The translations under genes and the position numbers were made by a program. Below the pieces are notes generated by a model, which was not told the origin of the DNA, did no database searches, and saw only the letters and a list, made by a program, of their open reading frames with translations. This document shows, one piece after another, positions 54,130-63,336 of a stretch of 64,000 bases of DNA. The DNA is from Mycolicibacterium phlei (GTDB lineage Bacteria; Actinomycetota; Actinomycetes; Mycobacteriales; Mycobacteriaceae). The DNA is taken from NCBI RefSeq assembly GCF_001583415.1, contig NZ_CP014475.1, forward strand, positions 1,364,001 through 1,428,000. Reading direction: 5' to 3'. The first letter of the stretch is position 1. The number at the start of each line of letters is the position of its first letter.

Positions 54130-54180
54130 GTAATGAGTAAAATGAGCTTTGGTAATGACATTAATGACGGAAGGCGTCAT
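54130..54180. promoter_or_regulatory. AT-rich divergent control region with TAATGACATTA dyad
   Basis: The 67-bp gap between the exporter and the CGNR regulator is sharply AT-rich compared with its surroundings. It contains a perfect TAATGACATTA dyad at 54153-54163 and several AATGA half-sites in the same region (around 54131, 54141, 54162). These are good candidates for sites of the CGNR protein controlling both genes. Confidence 0.5.
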
Positions 54181-54742
54181 GAGTCAAATGCGTTTTAGTC
54201 ATGACACCGAGCTCACACTGCGGGCGGCGTGTGCGCTGGTCAACAGCGACCGCGTGGACGGTGAGCAGCTCGGCGAGATGTCCGCGCTGAACGCCTTCCT
54301 CGACGCCTACGGCTGGACCGGCCGCCGCGACTACGACGACGCCGAACTCGAGTCGGTGCACCGGCTGCGCAAGCGGCTCGGCAAGATCTGGGCGGCCGCC
54401 GACGACGAGGAGCGTGTCGTCGGGCTGGTCAACGCGCTGCTCGCCGACACCAAGGCCTCGCCGTGGCTGACCCGCCATCCCGAGATGCCCGAATGGCACC
54501 TGCACCTGGCGTCCATCCACGACCCGCTGTGGCAGCGGATGGGCGCGGAGATGGCGATGGCGCTGGCCGACCTGATCCGCGGCGGCGAACTGCGCCGCCT
54601 GAAGACCTGCGCGGCCTCGGACTGCGAGGCGGTGCTGATCGACCTGTCGCGCAACCGGTCCGGCAAGTTCTGCGACACCGGCAACTGCGGCAACCGCCAG
54701 CACGTCGCGGCCTACCGCGAACGGCGCGCGAAAGAGGGCTGA
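54179..54742 (+). CDS. CGNR zinc-finger protein, probable regulator
   Basis: The protein has 187 residues. The N-terminal 130 residues form the helical ABATE-like domain; the C-terminus holds the CGNR zinc finger with cysteines in LKTCAASDCEAV and GKFCDTGNCGNRQHVAAY. The family is thought to consist of stress-related transcriptional regulators. ATG 54179 has GGAAGG 6-7 bases upstream. The gene is divergent from the EamA exporter, so control of that exporter is likely. Confidence 0.85.
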   Translation: MSQMRFSHDTELTLRAACALVNSDRVDGEQLGEMSALNAFLDAYGWTGRRDYDDAELESVHRLRKRLGKIWAAADDEERVVGLVNALLADTKASPWLTRHPEMPEWHLHLASIHDPLWQRMGAEMAMALADLIRGGELRRLKTCAASDCEAVLIDLSRNRSGKFCDTGNCGNRQHVAAYRERRAKEG

Positions 54743-54760
54743 GCGGGTAGCGTCTGCGCC

Positions 54761-56002
54761 GTGGGGGAGACCCGGCGCGATATCGACATCGCGCTCTACG
54801 GCGCGACGGGGGCGGTCGGCAGGCTCACCGCCGCCTACCTGGCGCGCGCCGGGGTGCGGGTCGCGCTGTCCGGCCGCAGTGCGGAGCGTCTCGACGCGCT
54901 GCGGTCCTCGCTGCCCGGTGAGGCCCGCAGCTGGCCGGTGATCGCCGCCGCCGACCGCCCGGATGTGTTGCAAGGGTTGGCTGATCGGGCACGGGTGGTG
55001 ATCAGCGCGGTCGGGCCGTACGCCGCGCACGGCCTGCCCGTGGTCGAGGCGTGTGTGGCCGGCGGCGCCGACTACGTCGACCTGGCCGCGGAGGTGCCGT
55101 TCGTGCGGCGCAGCATCGACCGGTACCACGGGCCCGCCGAGCGGGCCGGGGTGCGGATCGTGCACTCCTGCGGATTCGATTCCATCCCTTCGGATCTGAC
55201 GGTCTACGCGCTGCACCGCGCGGCGGCCGCCGACGACACCGGTGAACTGGCCGACACCACGTTCGTGCTGCGCTCGGCCACCTACGCGATGGGCTTCTCC
55301 CGCGGCACCGTCGACACCATGTTCGAGCTGATGCGCAGCGGCTTCGGCGATCCCGCGGTGCGGGCGCTGCTCGACGACCCGTACGGGCTGAGCCCGCGCC
55401 GCGACGCCGAGCCGGATCTCGGTCCGCAACCGGACATCTCGCTGCGCCGGGGCGAGGAGATCGCACCCGAACTGGCCGGGCTGTGGACGAGCGGCTACCT
55501 GATGGCGCTGTACAACACCCGCTGCGTGCGCCGCACCAACGCGCTGCTGGGCTGGCGGTACGGCCGCCGGTTCCGCTACACCGAGACCGCGAGCATGGGA
55601 TCCTCGCCCGCCGCACCGGCGATGGCGATGATGACCAACGCGACCATCACCGGCGCTTCCCGGCTCGGCGGCGCCTACCTGAGGCTGGCGCCACCCGGGT
55701 TGCTGGAGAGCCTGATCCCGCAGCCGCCCGGCGACGCGCCGGCGCGCGGCGACTACCTGGTCGAGACCTACACCACCACGACGCGCGGCGCGCGGTACGT
55801 GGCGGCGGTGGCGCAGCACGGCGACCCGGGCTACGCGGCGACGGCGGTGCTGCTCGGGCAGAGCGCGCTGGCGCTGGTGGCAGACCGTGACCGGCTGCCG
55901 CAGCGCTTCGGGGTGCTGACCCCGGCCGCGGCGATGGGCGACGTGCTGCTGAACCGCCTTGCCGCCGCGGGGGTTACGGTGCGCACCGCGCGGCTGCGCT
56001 GA
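54761..56002 (+). CDS. Saccharopine-dehydrogenase-family oxidoreductase (enoyl-reductase-like)
   Basis: The protein has 413 residues. The N-terminal NAD(P) motif LYGATGAVGRLTAAYLARAG and the conserved ISAVGPYAAHGLPVVEACV and HSCGFDSIPSDL fit the mycobacterial saccharopine-dehydrogenase-like group. That group includes the trans-acting enoyl reductase Rv2953 of phthiocerol synthesis and Rv2449c. It has no lysine-pathway partner here, so a lipid-related or other reduction is more likely than saccharopine metabolism. Starts with GTG 54761. Its stop faces the stop of the FAD oxidoreductase gene 2 bases away. Confidence 0.85.
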   Translation: MGETRRDIDIALYGATGAVGRLTAAYLARAGVRVALSGRSAERLDALRSSLPGEARSWPVIAAADRPDVLQGLADRARVVISAVGPYAAHGLPVVEACVAGGADYVDLAAEVPFVRRSIDRYHGPAERAGVRIVHSCGFDSIPSDLTVYALHRAAAADDTGELADTTFVLRSATYAMGFSRGTVDTMFELMRSGFGDPAVRALLDDPYGLSPRRDAEPDLGPQPDISLRRGEEIAPELAGLWTSGYLMALYNTRCVRRTNALLGWRYGRRFRYTETASMGSSPAAPAMAMMTNATITGASRLGGAYLRLAPPGLLESLIPQPPGDAPARGDYLVETYTTTTRGARYVAAVAQHGDPGYAATAVLLGQSALALVADRDRLPQRFGVLTPAAAMGDVLLNRLAAAGVTVRTARLR

Positions 56003-56004
56003 CC

Positions 56005-58026
56005 TCAGGGCAGATAGAAACCCCGGATCCGGTAGCGGTGGCCGCGGCCGAGCAGCGCGTTGGCCGCCTGCAACCCGGAGGCCACCGCGGCCTCGATGCA
56101 GCCGGCGTTGAACCCCGAGTCGGTCCAGTCGCCGGCCAGCACGAGGTTGTCGTATCCGCTCTCGTCGGAGCGCAGCCGGTACCGGTCGGACCCGGGCACC
56201 GACTGCACATAGCGGTCGGACGGGTCGATGTTGACGCTGACGTGCTGGGTCGCCAGCGCGTCAGCGCCCACCCGGCCGTCGGCGCCGACCAGCAGATCCC
56301 AAGCGAAGCCGCCCTCGGTGACGGCGCCGGGCAGATACAGGCCGACGTGGTTGTCGAGGTAGTCGACGGCAGCGTCGAACACCGCCTGCCTGCAGGCCGC
56401 GACGTAGGCGTCCGGTGCGGTGGGCGGCGGCCACGGCGCGGCCAGCGCCCCGCAGAAGTAGCCGACGGTGCGCGGCGTCCCGGGATCCGGCCACTGCTCG
56501 GCCCACAGCGTCTGCGGCATCGACGCCCAGGTGTCGAACGGGGAGACGTAGCCGCTGGTGGTGACCCCGGGCAGGGTCCAGCCCAGCTCGCTCTCCTCAG
56601 GTCGCAGCCACAGCTGGAATGCCTGTGTCGCAACGGTTCTGATGTGGGTGCACATCTCCCGCCACTGTGGGCTGTCGGCGATCAGCTCACCCGAGATCAG
56701 CTCCACCATGCCCAGCGAGGCGGCCAGCACGACGTGGTCGAAGTCCACCCCGCGGCGCAGCACCCGGGTCTCGACGTCGGCGCGGACCCCGAAATGCGAC
56801 TCCAGGTCGTCGGCGACCGGTGCGGCGAGCTGGTCGGCCAGCGGGCGGTCCGGGAAGACGGGCAGCCCGCCGACGCGGACCAGCGGCTGGTACTCGTCGA
56901 CCCCGTCGGCGAGGTGGGCCTGCCTGCCGACGGTGACCGCCTCGATCGCCTGGCGGCGGTCGTCGAGGTGCAGGGCGTCGACGCGGTGGAAGAACTCGAA
57001 CCGCACCCCGCGGCGGCGCAGCGCCTGATACAGCGGGGCGATCACCACGTCGCCCATCCCGGCGGTCATCTTCCAGAAGAACGCGCCCCGGTACTGGAAC
57101 AGCGCGATCCCGGTGAGCAGCAGCGCCACCCCGGCGGCGAACGCCGGGCGGTCGAAATCGCCGTCCTGGTAGCCGAACACCATGTCGTAGAGCCCACGGA
57201 TCAACGGGAAGTCGAGCACGTCGGGATGCGCGCCGTGACGCAGGATCCACGCGCAGAAGTCCTCGTCGTTGATGGCGCGGAAGCCGCGCGGATCGGTGAC
57301 CAGGTTGTCGGCGATGATGCCGCGTGCGGTCGCGGTCTCCAGGGACAGGAACAGCCAGACGCGACGGTGCGCGGGCCGGTTCTCGTAGTCGAGCGCGGCG
57401 CGTACCGCCTCCAGCGCCCGGTTCAGCGGATCCGTTGTGATCGACTGGGGGACACCGGGTGTGGCGAGTGCGGCCAGCACAGCGGTGACGCCGTAGCGGA
57501 CGACGTCAAGCCATTCGGCGGTGTCGTCGTCGCCGTCCAGCGATGCGGCGAAGTCGCGCACCAGGCCCAATGCGCGGCGCACGAAGTCGACGGCGGTGAA
57601 CTCACGGCCGGTGCTGTCCGGTTCGCCGGGCAGGCCGCTCGTGGGCGCGAACTCCCCGGGCCACACCAGCCAGTCCGCGCCGAACCGGTCGGCGATGCCG
57701 AGGTGCTGCGACGGGCCGAACGCCTGCTCCCAGGTCTGGATGGGGCAGTCGGGATCGGTTGTCGGCCGGTCGAGTTCGGCGTAGCACTCGCGCAGCAGGG
57801 CGAACGCGTTGTCGTAGCAGCCGAGCCACACGTGCAGGCCGTGCTCCTCGATGCGTCCGTGCGGGCCGCGACTGGACGCGCCCTTGCCGCCGAGCCGCCA
57901 GCCGCGCTGATAGACGGTGATCGACTCGAAGCGGTCCCGCCACCCGGGTTCGCTGAGCCGCCATGCCGCGCTCAGCCCGGCCATACCGCCGCCCAGGATG
58001 GCCACCCGGCCGCGCCGCCGGGTCAC
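56005..58026 (-). CDS. Large FAD-dependent oxidoreductase, amine-oxidase/desaturase-like
   Basis: The protein has 673 residues from GTG 58026. The FAD motif VAILGGGMAGLSAAWRLSE opens the protein and the C-terminal flavin-contact region reads VLAGDWTDSGFNAGCIEAAV, as in carotenoid desaturases and amine oxidases. A RGWRLGGKGASSRG stretch replaces the usual LGG motif. It is longer than the typical desaturase (about 500), mostly in the middle. The substrate is unknown. The gene is the last of a four-gene overlapping operon; its GTG start overlaps the cyclase stop by 4 bases. Confidence 0.85.
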   Translation of the reverse strand: MTRRRGRVAILGGGMAGLSAAWRLSEPGWRDRFESITVYQRGWRLGGKGASSRGPHGRIEEHGLHVWLGCYDNAFALLRECYAELDRPTTDPDCPIQTWEQAFGPSQHLGIADRFGADWLVWPGEFAPTSGLPGEPDSTGREFTAVDFVRRALGLVRDFAASLDGDDDTAEWLDVVRYGVTAVLAALATPGVPQSITTDPLNRALEAVRAALDYENRPAHRRVWLFLSLETATARGIIADNLVTDPRGFRAINDEDFCAWILRHGAHPDVLDFPLIRGLYDMVFGYQDGDFDRPAFAAGVALLLTGIALFQYRGAFFWKMTAGMGDVVIAPLYQALRRRGVRFEFFHRVDALHLDDRRQAIEAVTVGRQAHLADGVDEYQPLVRVGGLPVFPDRPLADQLAAPVADDLESHFGVRADVETRVLRRGVDFDHVVLAASLGMVELISGELIADSPQWREMCTHIRTVATQAFQLWLRPEESELGWTLPGVTTSGYVSPFDTWASMPQTLWAEQWPDPGTPRTVGYFCGALAAPWPPPTAPDAYVAACRQAVFDAAVDYLDNHVGLYLPGAVTEGGFAWDLLVGADGRVGADALATQHVSVNIDPSDRYVQSVPGSDRYRLRSDESGYDNLVLAGDWTDSGFNAGCIEAAVASGLQAANALLGRGHRYRIRGFYLP

Positions 58027-61000
58027 CGCAGTAGGGCGCGCGCGTCGGCGAGGTCGGGCCAGGTCTGCTCGGCGGGCACCAGCCGGCACGCCCGTTTCAG
58101 GTCGGTCCGCGCGGGCTCGCCCGCTAACCTGAAAGCATCTGCAGCGCACCGAATCTCGAAGATGTGCGCGCCCTGCCTGCGGGCCAGGGCGATCGCCTCT
58201 TCGAGCACCGCGTGCCCGGCGGCCGGGTCCAGCGTCCGCGCGCGCAGCCGCATCAGCTCGGCGTCGTAGAACTGCATCAGGGTGTCCGCGCCCATCTGCA
58301 GCGCCATGTCGAGGTGCGCGCGGGCCGCGTCCAGATCGCCCGCCGCGATGAGCAGCCGGGCCAGCACGGCGTCGTAGGCGGCCAGGAAGGTCTTGACGTC
58401 GGCCAGCCGCCACGTCTGCACGACGTTGGTCATGGTCTCGATCAGAGATCTGAGCGCGGCGGGGTCCGGTGCCCCATCGTCGAGGGCGAGCAGCGCCGCC
58501 GCGACGGTCTCCTGCGTCCAGCCCACCATCACCCACTCGTCGAAGTCGTACTGCTTTCCCAGCCGGGTCAACTCGGCGGCCAGCGCGGCGCTGCGCGCGG
58601 CGTCGCCCGTCTCCGCGCGGATCAAAGCCTCGATCGAGCGGCCGTAGCAGAGGCTGAACGCGCCCCGCGGGAACCCCACCGCGTGGCTGCGCACCTCCAT
58701 CCGCTGCAGCGCCGTCTCGCTGCCGCGCAGATCGCCCTGCATGAACCGGGTGAACGCGAGAAACGAGTAGGTGCCGCCGATCGGGTCGTTGGGCCCGTAG
58801 TACGTCACCGATTGGGACAGCGGGTCGTCGTCGACGCCGTCGACGGCGCGTTCCAGCCATTCACGGGACTCGTGGAAGTCGCCGCGGAAGCCGGCCAGGA
58901 TGCCCATCGTCGTCGCGGTGCCGCGGCTGTACCGGGCGCGCTGTTCGAGCTTGGCGCCCAGCGCCTCGGCCAGCTGGGCGCCGCGGCGCAGGTCGCCGCG
59001 GGCGGTGTAGTACACCCACAGCGCGTCGAGGGTGGCGTACAACTCCGGACCCGGGTTGCTGCCGATCAGCTCCAGGCAGCGTTCGAACTGTGCGGCCGCC
59101 TCGGCGCTGGAGTGGCCCTGCGCGGTCGACGCGAGGAACCCGGCGTCGAGCCGGGTGGAGATCTCCTTGTGGTCGCGCACCGGACCCGGCGGCATCTGGG
59201 CGATGGCGTCCAGTGCGCGGGTCAGATGGGTACGGGCCTCGTTCAGCGCGCCGCGCCGGCGGGCGTCCGCCGAGGCCTCGCGGTGCGCGGCGGCCGCCTC
59301 GTCGAAGCGCTGCGCGAGCTCGTAATGGTGTGCCACCAAAGACCATTCGGGCACCGCGTCGGTGCGGGCGCCCGCCAGCGCGTCGGCGATGCGGCTGTGC
59401 AGTCGGCGGCGCACACTCGGCGGGGACACCTCGGCGGCCACCTCGCGCAGCAGCTCGTGGTGGAACCGCAGACTGCCCGCGTCGGTGGGGGCGAAAACCC
59501 TTGCGCGGGTGAGCTCGTCGAGCATCTCGCCGAGCTCGTCGGGGGCGATGTCGAGCACCGCCTGCAGCAGTGTGCGGTCGAAGCGGCTGCCGATCATCGC
59601 GGCCGCCTCCACCACGATGAGGGTGTCGCGGCCGGACCGCAGCCGCGCGAACAGGGTCTCGTAGAGAGTGTCGGGCACCTGCGCGGACTGGTCGGAGCTG
59701 TCCGGGTCGGCGGTGTCCTCCCGCAGTTTGGCCACCACCTCCTCGATGTAGAGCGGGATGCCGTCGCAGCGGCGGTGCACCGCGACGCGGGCCTCGCTGC
59801 GCAGCCCCGGATGCAGTGTCTGGACCAGCCTGTCGGCGTCGGCGCCGGTGAGCGGGCCGACCTCGAACACCGTGGTGTTGGGCAGTTCGGGCAGTTCGCG
59901 GCCGGTGATCGCCAGCATCACCCGGCCGTCGGCCTCGGCGAGCACGGTCTGCACCAACTCGACGGTGTCCTCGTCGAACCAGTGCATGTCGTCGGCCAGG
60001 ATCAACGCCGGGCCGTCGCCGATGCACGCGTACAGGTAGTCGCGCACCGCGCGGATGATCCGGCTGAACAGTCTGAGGCCGGCGGCGCGCGCGGACTGGT
60101 ATCCGCTCTCCGGTGCGATGCCCAGCACGGGCGCCAGCAGCGGCACCATGGTGTCGGGATCCAGTCCGCGCTGGGTCATCTCGGCGGACAACCGGCGTAG
60201 CCGCTCGGCGGGATCGGACTCGCGTTTGATGCCGCAGCGGCGCTCGAGCAGCCGCCGAACCGGGCGCAGGCCGATGTGGGCGTGGAACGGCGAGCCGAAC
60301 AGGGCGAGCACCACCGCGCCGTCGCGCTGGGCCATCTCGACCGCCACCTGCGCCAGCCGGGTCTTGCCGATGCCGCCCTCGCCGAGGAACGCGACGCCGG
60401 GGGTGGACAGCGTGCCCGCGGTGGCCGCCGCCCAACTCTGCTGCAGGTGCGCCACTTCGGCGTCGCGGCCGACCAGCGGCCCGGTGGGGGTGATGACCAG
60501 GTCGCGGTCGCCGACCACCCGGTGGGTCTGCAGCGGGTCGGGCACCCCCTTGACCGGCTGCGGATCGTTGGCGGCCAGTTCGAACGAGTCGCGCACCACC
60601 CGTTCGATGGGACCGGACACCGCGACGGTGCCCGCGCCTGCGATGCTGCACACCCGCGCCGCGACGTTGGCGCCCAGGCCGTACACGTCGTCCTGCGGGA
60701 TGTCCAGATAGACCAGTCCGCGGTGCACACCGACGCGGACGTCGATGTCGAACCCGAACCGCGCCTGCACGCGGGAGCTGAGCGCGTGCACCGCGCGGAC
60801 GATGTCCAGGCCGGCGTAGACCGCACGGTGCGCGTCGTTCTCGTGCGCGATCGGATGCCCGAACACCGCGAGCAGACCGTCGCCCTTAGTGGATCCGAGG
60901 TGGCCCTCGTAGTGGTTGACGATGCGGATCACCTCGTCGCGGTAGCGGCCCACGACGGTGCGGTAGGTCTCCAGCTCGATCCGGTTGGACAGCGCGGTCG

Positions 61001-61211
61001 AGTCCACCAGGTCGGCGAAAAGGATTGTCAGACGCCGGATCTCGCCGCCGTCGTCGGGTGCGCGCAGCAGGTCCTCGGCGTCTTTGTTGCCGCCGTCGAC
61101 GGCGAGGATCTGCCCGGCGAGCGCGTCGGCCGTGGTGCGGTCACCCTCGTTGATCGCTTGAATCGCGCGGTCGAGCAGTTCGTCGATCGCGGCGGACTTG
61201 TGGTCGGTCAC
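58023..61211 (-). CDS. Adenylate/guanylate cyclase fused to AAA ATPase and TPR-like region
   Basis: The protein has 1062 residues. Residues 55-235 are a class III nucleotide cyclase with a complete active site: metal aspartates D67 and D111, K109 and D175 for base recognition (adenine type), N182 and R186. A P-loop ATPase follows (GEGGIGKT, 277-284, with later DDMHWFDEDTVE), then 500 residues of helical repeats. This is the layout of large mycobacterial signalling cyclases with LuxR-like ATPase parts. No membrane helix or DNA-binding domain is visible. Its start overlaps the small unknown gene's stop by 4 bases. Confidence 0.9.
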   Translation of the reverse strand: MTDHKSAAIDELLDRAIQAINEGDRTTADALAGQILAVDGGNKDAEDLLRAPDDGGEIRRLTILFADLVDSTALSNRIELETYRTVVGRYRDEVIRIVNHYEGHLGSTKGDGLLAVFGHPIAHENDAHRAVYAGLDIVRAVHALSSRVQARFGFDIDVRVGVHRGLVYLDIPQDDVYGLGANVAARVCSIAGAGTVAVSGPIERVVRDSFELAANDPQPVKGVPDPLQTHRVVGDRDLVITPTGPLVGRDAEVAHLQQSWAAATAGTLSTPGVAFLGEGGIGKTRLAQVAVEMAQRDGAVVLALFGSPFHAHIGLRPVRRLLERRCGIKRESDPAERLRRLSAEMTQRGLDPDTMVPLLAPVLGIAPESGYQSARAAGLRLFSRIIRAVRDYLYACIGDGPALILADDMHWFDEDTVELVQTVLAEADGRVMLAITGRELPELPNTTVFEVGPLTGADADRLVQTLHPGLRSEARVAVHRRCDGIPLYIEEVVAKLREDTADPDSSDQSAQVPDTLYETLFARLRSGRDTLIVVEAAAMIGSRFDRTLLQAVLDIAPDELGEMLDELTRARVFAPTDAGSLRFHHELLREVAAEVSPPSVRRRLHSRIADALAGARTDAVPEWSLVAHHYELAQRFDEAAAAHREASADARRRGALNEARTHLTRALDAIAQMPPGPVRDHKEISTRLDAGFLASTAQGHSSAEAAAQFERCLELIGSNPGPELYATLDALWVYYTARGDLRRGAQLAEALGAKLEQRARYSRGTATTMGILAGFRGDFHESREWLERAVDGVDDDPLSQSVTYYGPNDPIGGTYSFLAFTRFMQGDLRGSETALQRMEVRSHAVGFPRGAFSLCYGRSIEALIRAETGDAARSAALAAELTRLGKQYDFDEWVMVGWTQETVAAALLALDDGAPDPAALRSLIETMTNVVQTWRLADVKTFLAAYDAVLARLLIAAGDLDAARAHLDMALQMGADTLMQFYDAELMRLRARTLDPAAGHAVLEEAIALARRQGAHIFEIRCAADAFRLAGEPARTDLKRACRLVPAEQTWPDLADARALLR

Positions 61212-61741
61212 AATCCGACGGTGACCACCTTTTCCTCCGGCACCAGATCCTCAGCGGCGACGTCGGGACCCGGGGCGTTGGGCGTCAGCCTGATCGTGGC
61301 GGTGTAGTTCGCGCCGACGAAGGAGTGGTTGGTCAGCACCAGCCGGAACTCGGTGTGTCCCGGCGGCAGGACCGCCGGCTCGAACGCCACCGCGCTGGTC
61401 GGGATCTTGACCGCGGGCTGCCCGACCCGCTCGAGGGGGCAGGCGCACTCGACGGTGCGGGTGAACGGTTTCGGGGCCACCGTGACGGGTTCGGACGGCA
61501 GCGGCGCGGCGGCCGGGGCGGTGCCCGGAAAGAACGCGGCGCCGTTCTTGAGCAGCAGGTCCAGCCAGGTGACACAGCCCTTCACCCACAGGTCGACCAG
61601 ACCGTGCACCAGCGCGATCCGCCCGTCGATGCCGAGGCCCTCCGCGGAGTCGCTCTGCGCGGCCGCGTCGAGCCACAGCTTCTTGGCGTCCGCGACGACC
61701 TTCTGCGCCACGGCGGTCTGTTCGCCGATCGGTGTGCTCAT
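61208..61741 (-). CDS. Unknown 177-residue protein: helical start, beta-sandwich-like end
   Basis: No family is recognised. Residues 1-70 are helical and amphipathic (AVAQKVVADAKKLWLDAAA, VHGLVDLWVKGCVTWLDLLL). After a proline-rich linker, residues 110-177 have alternating polar and hydrophobic strands ending in an acidic loop, resembling an Ig-like domain (HTEFRLVLTNHSFVGANY). No signal peptide. It shares this layout with the divergent 217-residue protein at 63337-63990. It overlaps both operon neighbours by 4 bases, so it probably works with the cyclase and the 496-residue protein. Confidence 0.75.
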   Translation of the reverse strand: MSTPIGEQTAVAQKVVADAKKLWLDAAAQSDSAEGLGIDGRIALVHGLVDLWVKGCVTWLDLLLKNGAAFFPGTAPAAAPLPSEPVTVAPKPFTRTVECACPLERVGQPAVKIPTSAVAFEPAVLPPGHTEFRLVLTNHSFVGANYTATIRLTPNAPGPDVAAEDLVPEEKVVTVGL

Positions 61742-63228
61742 TTGCCGGGCCCCTTACCCTTCGCGATGGCGGCCATGATGCGGAACGGTTCGCCGGCGAT
61801 GCGTGCGGTCACGTCGGCGCTGTGCTTGGCGAGCTCGTCGAGGGTCAGCTTGCCCGACATCCACTTGTCGGCGAGGTCGAACTGGCTGGCGGTCACCTCC
61901 TCGAAACACTGCGCCAGCATGGTGATCGTCGTCGAGGCAACGCTGTTCTGCGGGTGGGGTTTCGATGCGGCGGCCATCGTCGTCGCGCCGGCGGACGGCT
62001 GTTCGTCTGCCGGGTCCTCCCACGGGCGAAGCCCCGGCGGCAGCGGGTCCTTGCACGCGTTGCCGCAGAGCATCTCGACGGCCGCGTTTCCGTAGCCGAA
62101 GATGCACACGAAGCGGGCCATCGTGTACGGCCGCAGCCCGGTGATGTGGGCGACCTTGCGGGTCCGGACCGTGACGGGTGGGACGGTCGGATCGCCCTGC
62201 GGCGCCCACATGTTGATGAACCCGCGGTCGACGGTGATCACGCCGTCGCCCTCCGGGTCGGGCGCCGGGTCGCAGAGGTCGTAGTCGAGGCGCGCCTCGG
62301 TCGGCGACACCGTCGTCTTGAGGTACTTGAGCTTGGTGACCAGCTGGCGGCTGCCCGCCAGCCCGACCGTCTCCAGCACCCGCCGCCAGCTGTCGGGGCG
62401 CAGCCCCCGGTAGTCCATGGAGCGGAAGAAGTCCGGGTAGTTGTCGTCCCAGTTGTTCGGATCGACAACGGCTTTGAGCTGGTTCAGCGACACCTCGGTC
62501 GAGGTGAACTCGGTGTCGACGACGACGGATTCGATGCCGTCGACGGTGATCACCGACGGCACGCACAGCGGCACCGCGGCGATGTCGGAGCGCAGGAACG
62601 CACCTCCGGCCAGCGATTCGGTGACGGTGGGCCAGTCCTGCCATCCGGTGAGCCGGGTGGCGAACAGCTCCCCGAGGTCCGCGCCGGTCGGAGCGGCGGT
62701 GTGGGTGGCATCGAGGGTCGGGAAACCGCCGCCCCGCTCGGGGGCGACGAGCTCGAGCAGGCGGTCGACGGGGCTGCCGCCGGGTGCGCTGTCGGTGAGT
62801 CCCTGGATGCGCGGCTGGGGTGCGGTCGGATCGGCGAACGGCAGCTCGACGTCGGCGGGCGCGTTTCTGGTCAGGTGCACCACCGCGCCGAGCGCGTACA
62901 TCAACCGGGACGCCTCCGGGGCGGTCAGCGGCGGGGCCGACGGTGTGGGGGCGATGCCCGCGGCGCCGCCGGTGTCGGGGGCGTCGGAGAAGAGCTCCTG
63001 CAGTGCGTGGACCGGGTCCGGTCCGGTCGGCGCCTGCCCGCCCGAGTCCGGGCCGGCGGGAACGCCGTCGGGGAACAGGAACGCCTTGAGCTCGGAGTAC
63101 CAGCCGGCGTTTGCTGCACTGCCGGGGAAGAAGCGGTCGACGATCTCGGCGACACGGGGATCCCGGGTCTCGATCACCGCCCTGTCGAGGGAGCCCTGCA
63201 GTTCCAGAATCGCCCGAAGTGTCGACAT
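61738..63228 (-). CDS. Unknown 496-residue protein, first gene of the cyclase operon
   Basis: No family is recognised. It begins MSTLRAILELQGSLDRAVIE and has a proline-rich region near 75-110. The middle is a mixed alpha/beta domain with FFRSMDYRGLRPDSWRRVLE and a region of aromatic and tryptophan residues (GFINMWAPQGD). The C-terminal 65 residues form amphipathic helices (AQCFEEVTASQFDLADKWMS) reminiscent of phasins. ATG 63228 follows a G-rich site; an upstream frame to 63282 lacks a better one. Its stop overlaps the next gene by 4 bases. A structural or lipid-surface role is possible but unproven. Confidence 0.75.
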   Translation of the reverse strand: MSTLRAILELQGSLDRAVIETRDPRVAEIVDRFFPGSAANAGWYSELKAFLFPDGVPAGPDSGGQAPTGPDPVHALQELFSDAPDTGGAAGIAPTPSAPPLTAPEASRLMYALGAVVHLTRNAPADVELPFADPTAPQPRIQGLTDSAPGGSPVDRLLELVAPERGGGFPTLDATHTAAPTGADLGELFATRLTGWQDWPTVTESLAGGAFLRSDIAAVPLCVPSVITVDGIESVVVDTEFTSTEVSLNQLKAVVDPNNWDDNYPDFFRSMDYRGLRPDSWRRVLETVGLAGSRQLVTKLKYLKTTVSPTEARLDYDLCDPAPDPEGDGVITVDRGFINMWAPQGDPTVPPVTVRTRKVAHITGLRPYTMARFVCIFGYGNAAVEMLCGNACKDPLPPGLRPWEDPADEQPSAGATTMAAASKPHPQNSVASTTITMLAQCFEEVTASQFDLADKWMSGKLTLDELAKHSADVTARIAGEPFRIMAAIAKGKGPGK

Positions 63229-63264
63229 TTGCCCCCGCCTCACGACATTTGCGCAGCTAGCATA
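63223..63264 (-). promoter_or_regulatory. Direct repeats and a -10-like element at the operon start
   Basis: CGACATTTGC occurs at 63223-63232 and 63243-63252, 20 bases apart (two helical turns), the first copy covering the start codon of the 496-residue gene. On the minus strand TATGCT (63264 to 63259) could be its -10 element. The repeats may be operator sites of an unknown regulator controlling the divergent genes. Confidence 0.35.
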
Positions 63265-63336
63265 GCGTGATTCAGGCAACATCGTGCTCCATTGGCGGGA
63301 GGTTTCCGCTGCTTACCGGGGAGGGGTGACAGGCGC

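Noticed and set aside
52384..54198. 604-codon plus-strand open frame
   Set aside because: Antisense to a cutinase and the EamA exporter and rich in R, G, Q and H, as expected of a shadow frame.
56038..58269. 743-codon open frame on the plus strand
   Set aside because: It is a shadow of the FAD oxidoreductase gene on the other strand. High GC keeps antisense frames open, the predicted protein is arginine/glycine-rich with no domain, and the minus-strand product has clear FAD motifs.
58164..60200. 678-codon open frame opposite the cyclase gene
   Set aside because: Antisense shadow. The cyclase/ATPase protein on the minus strand has complete active-site motifs.
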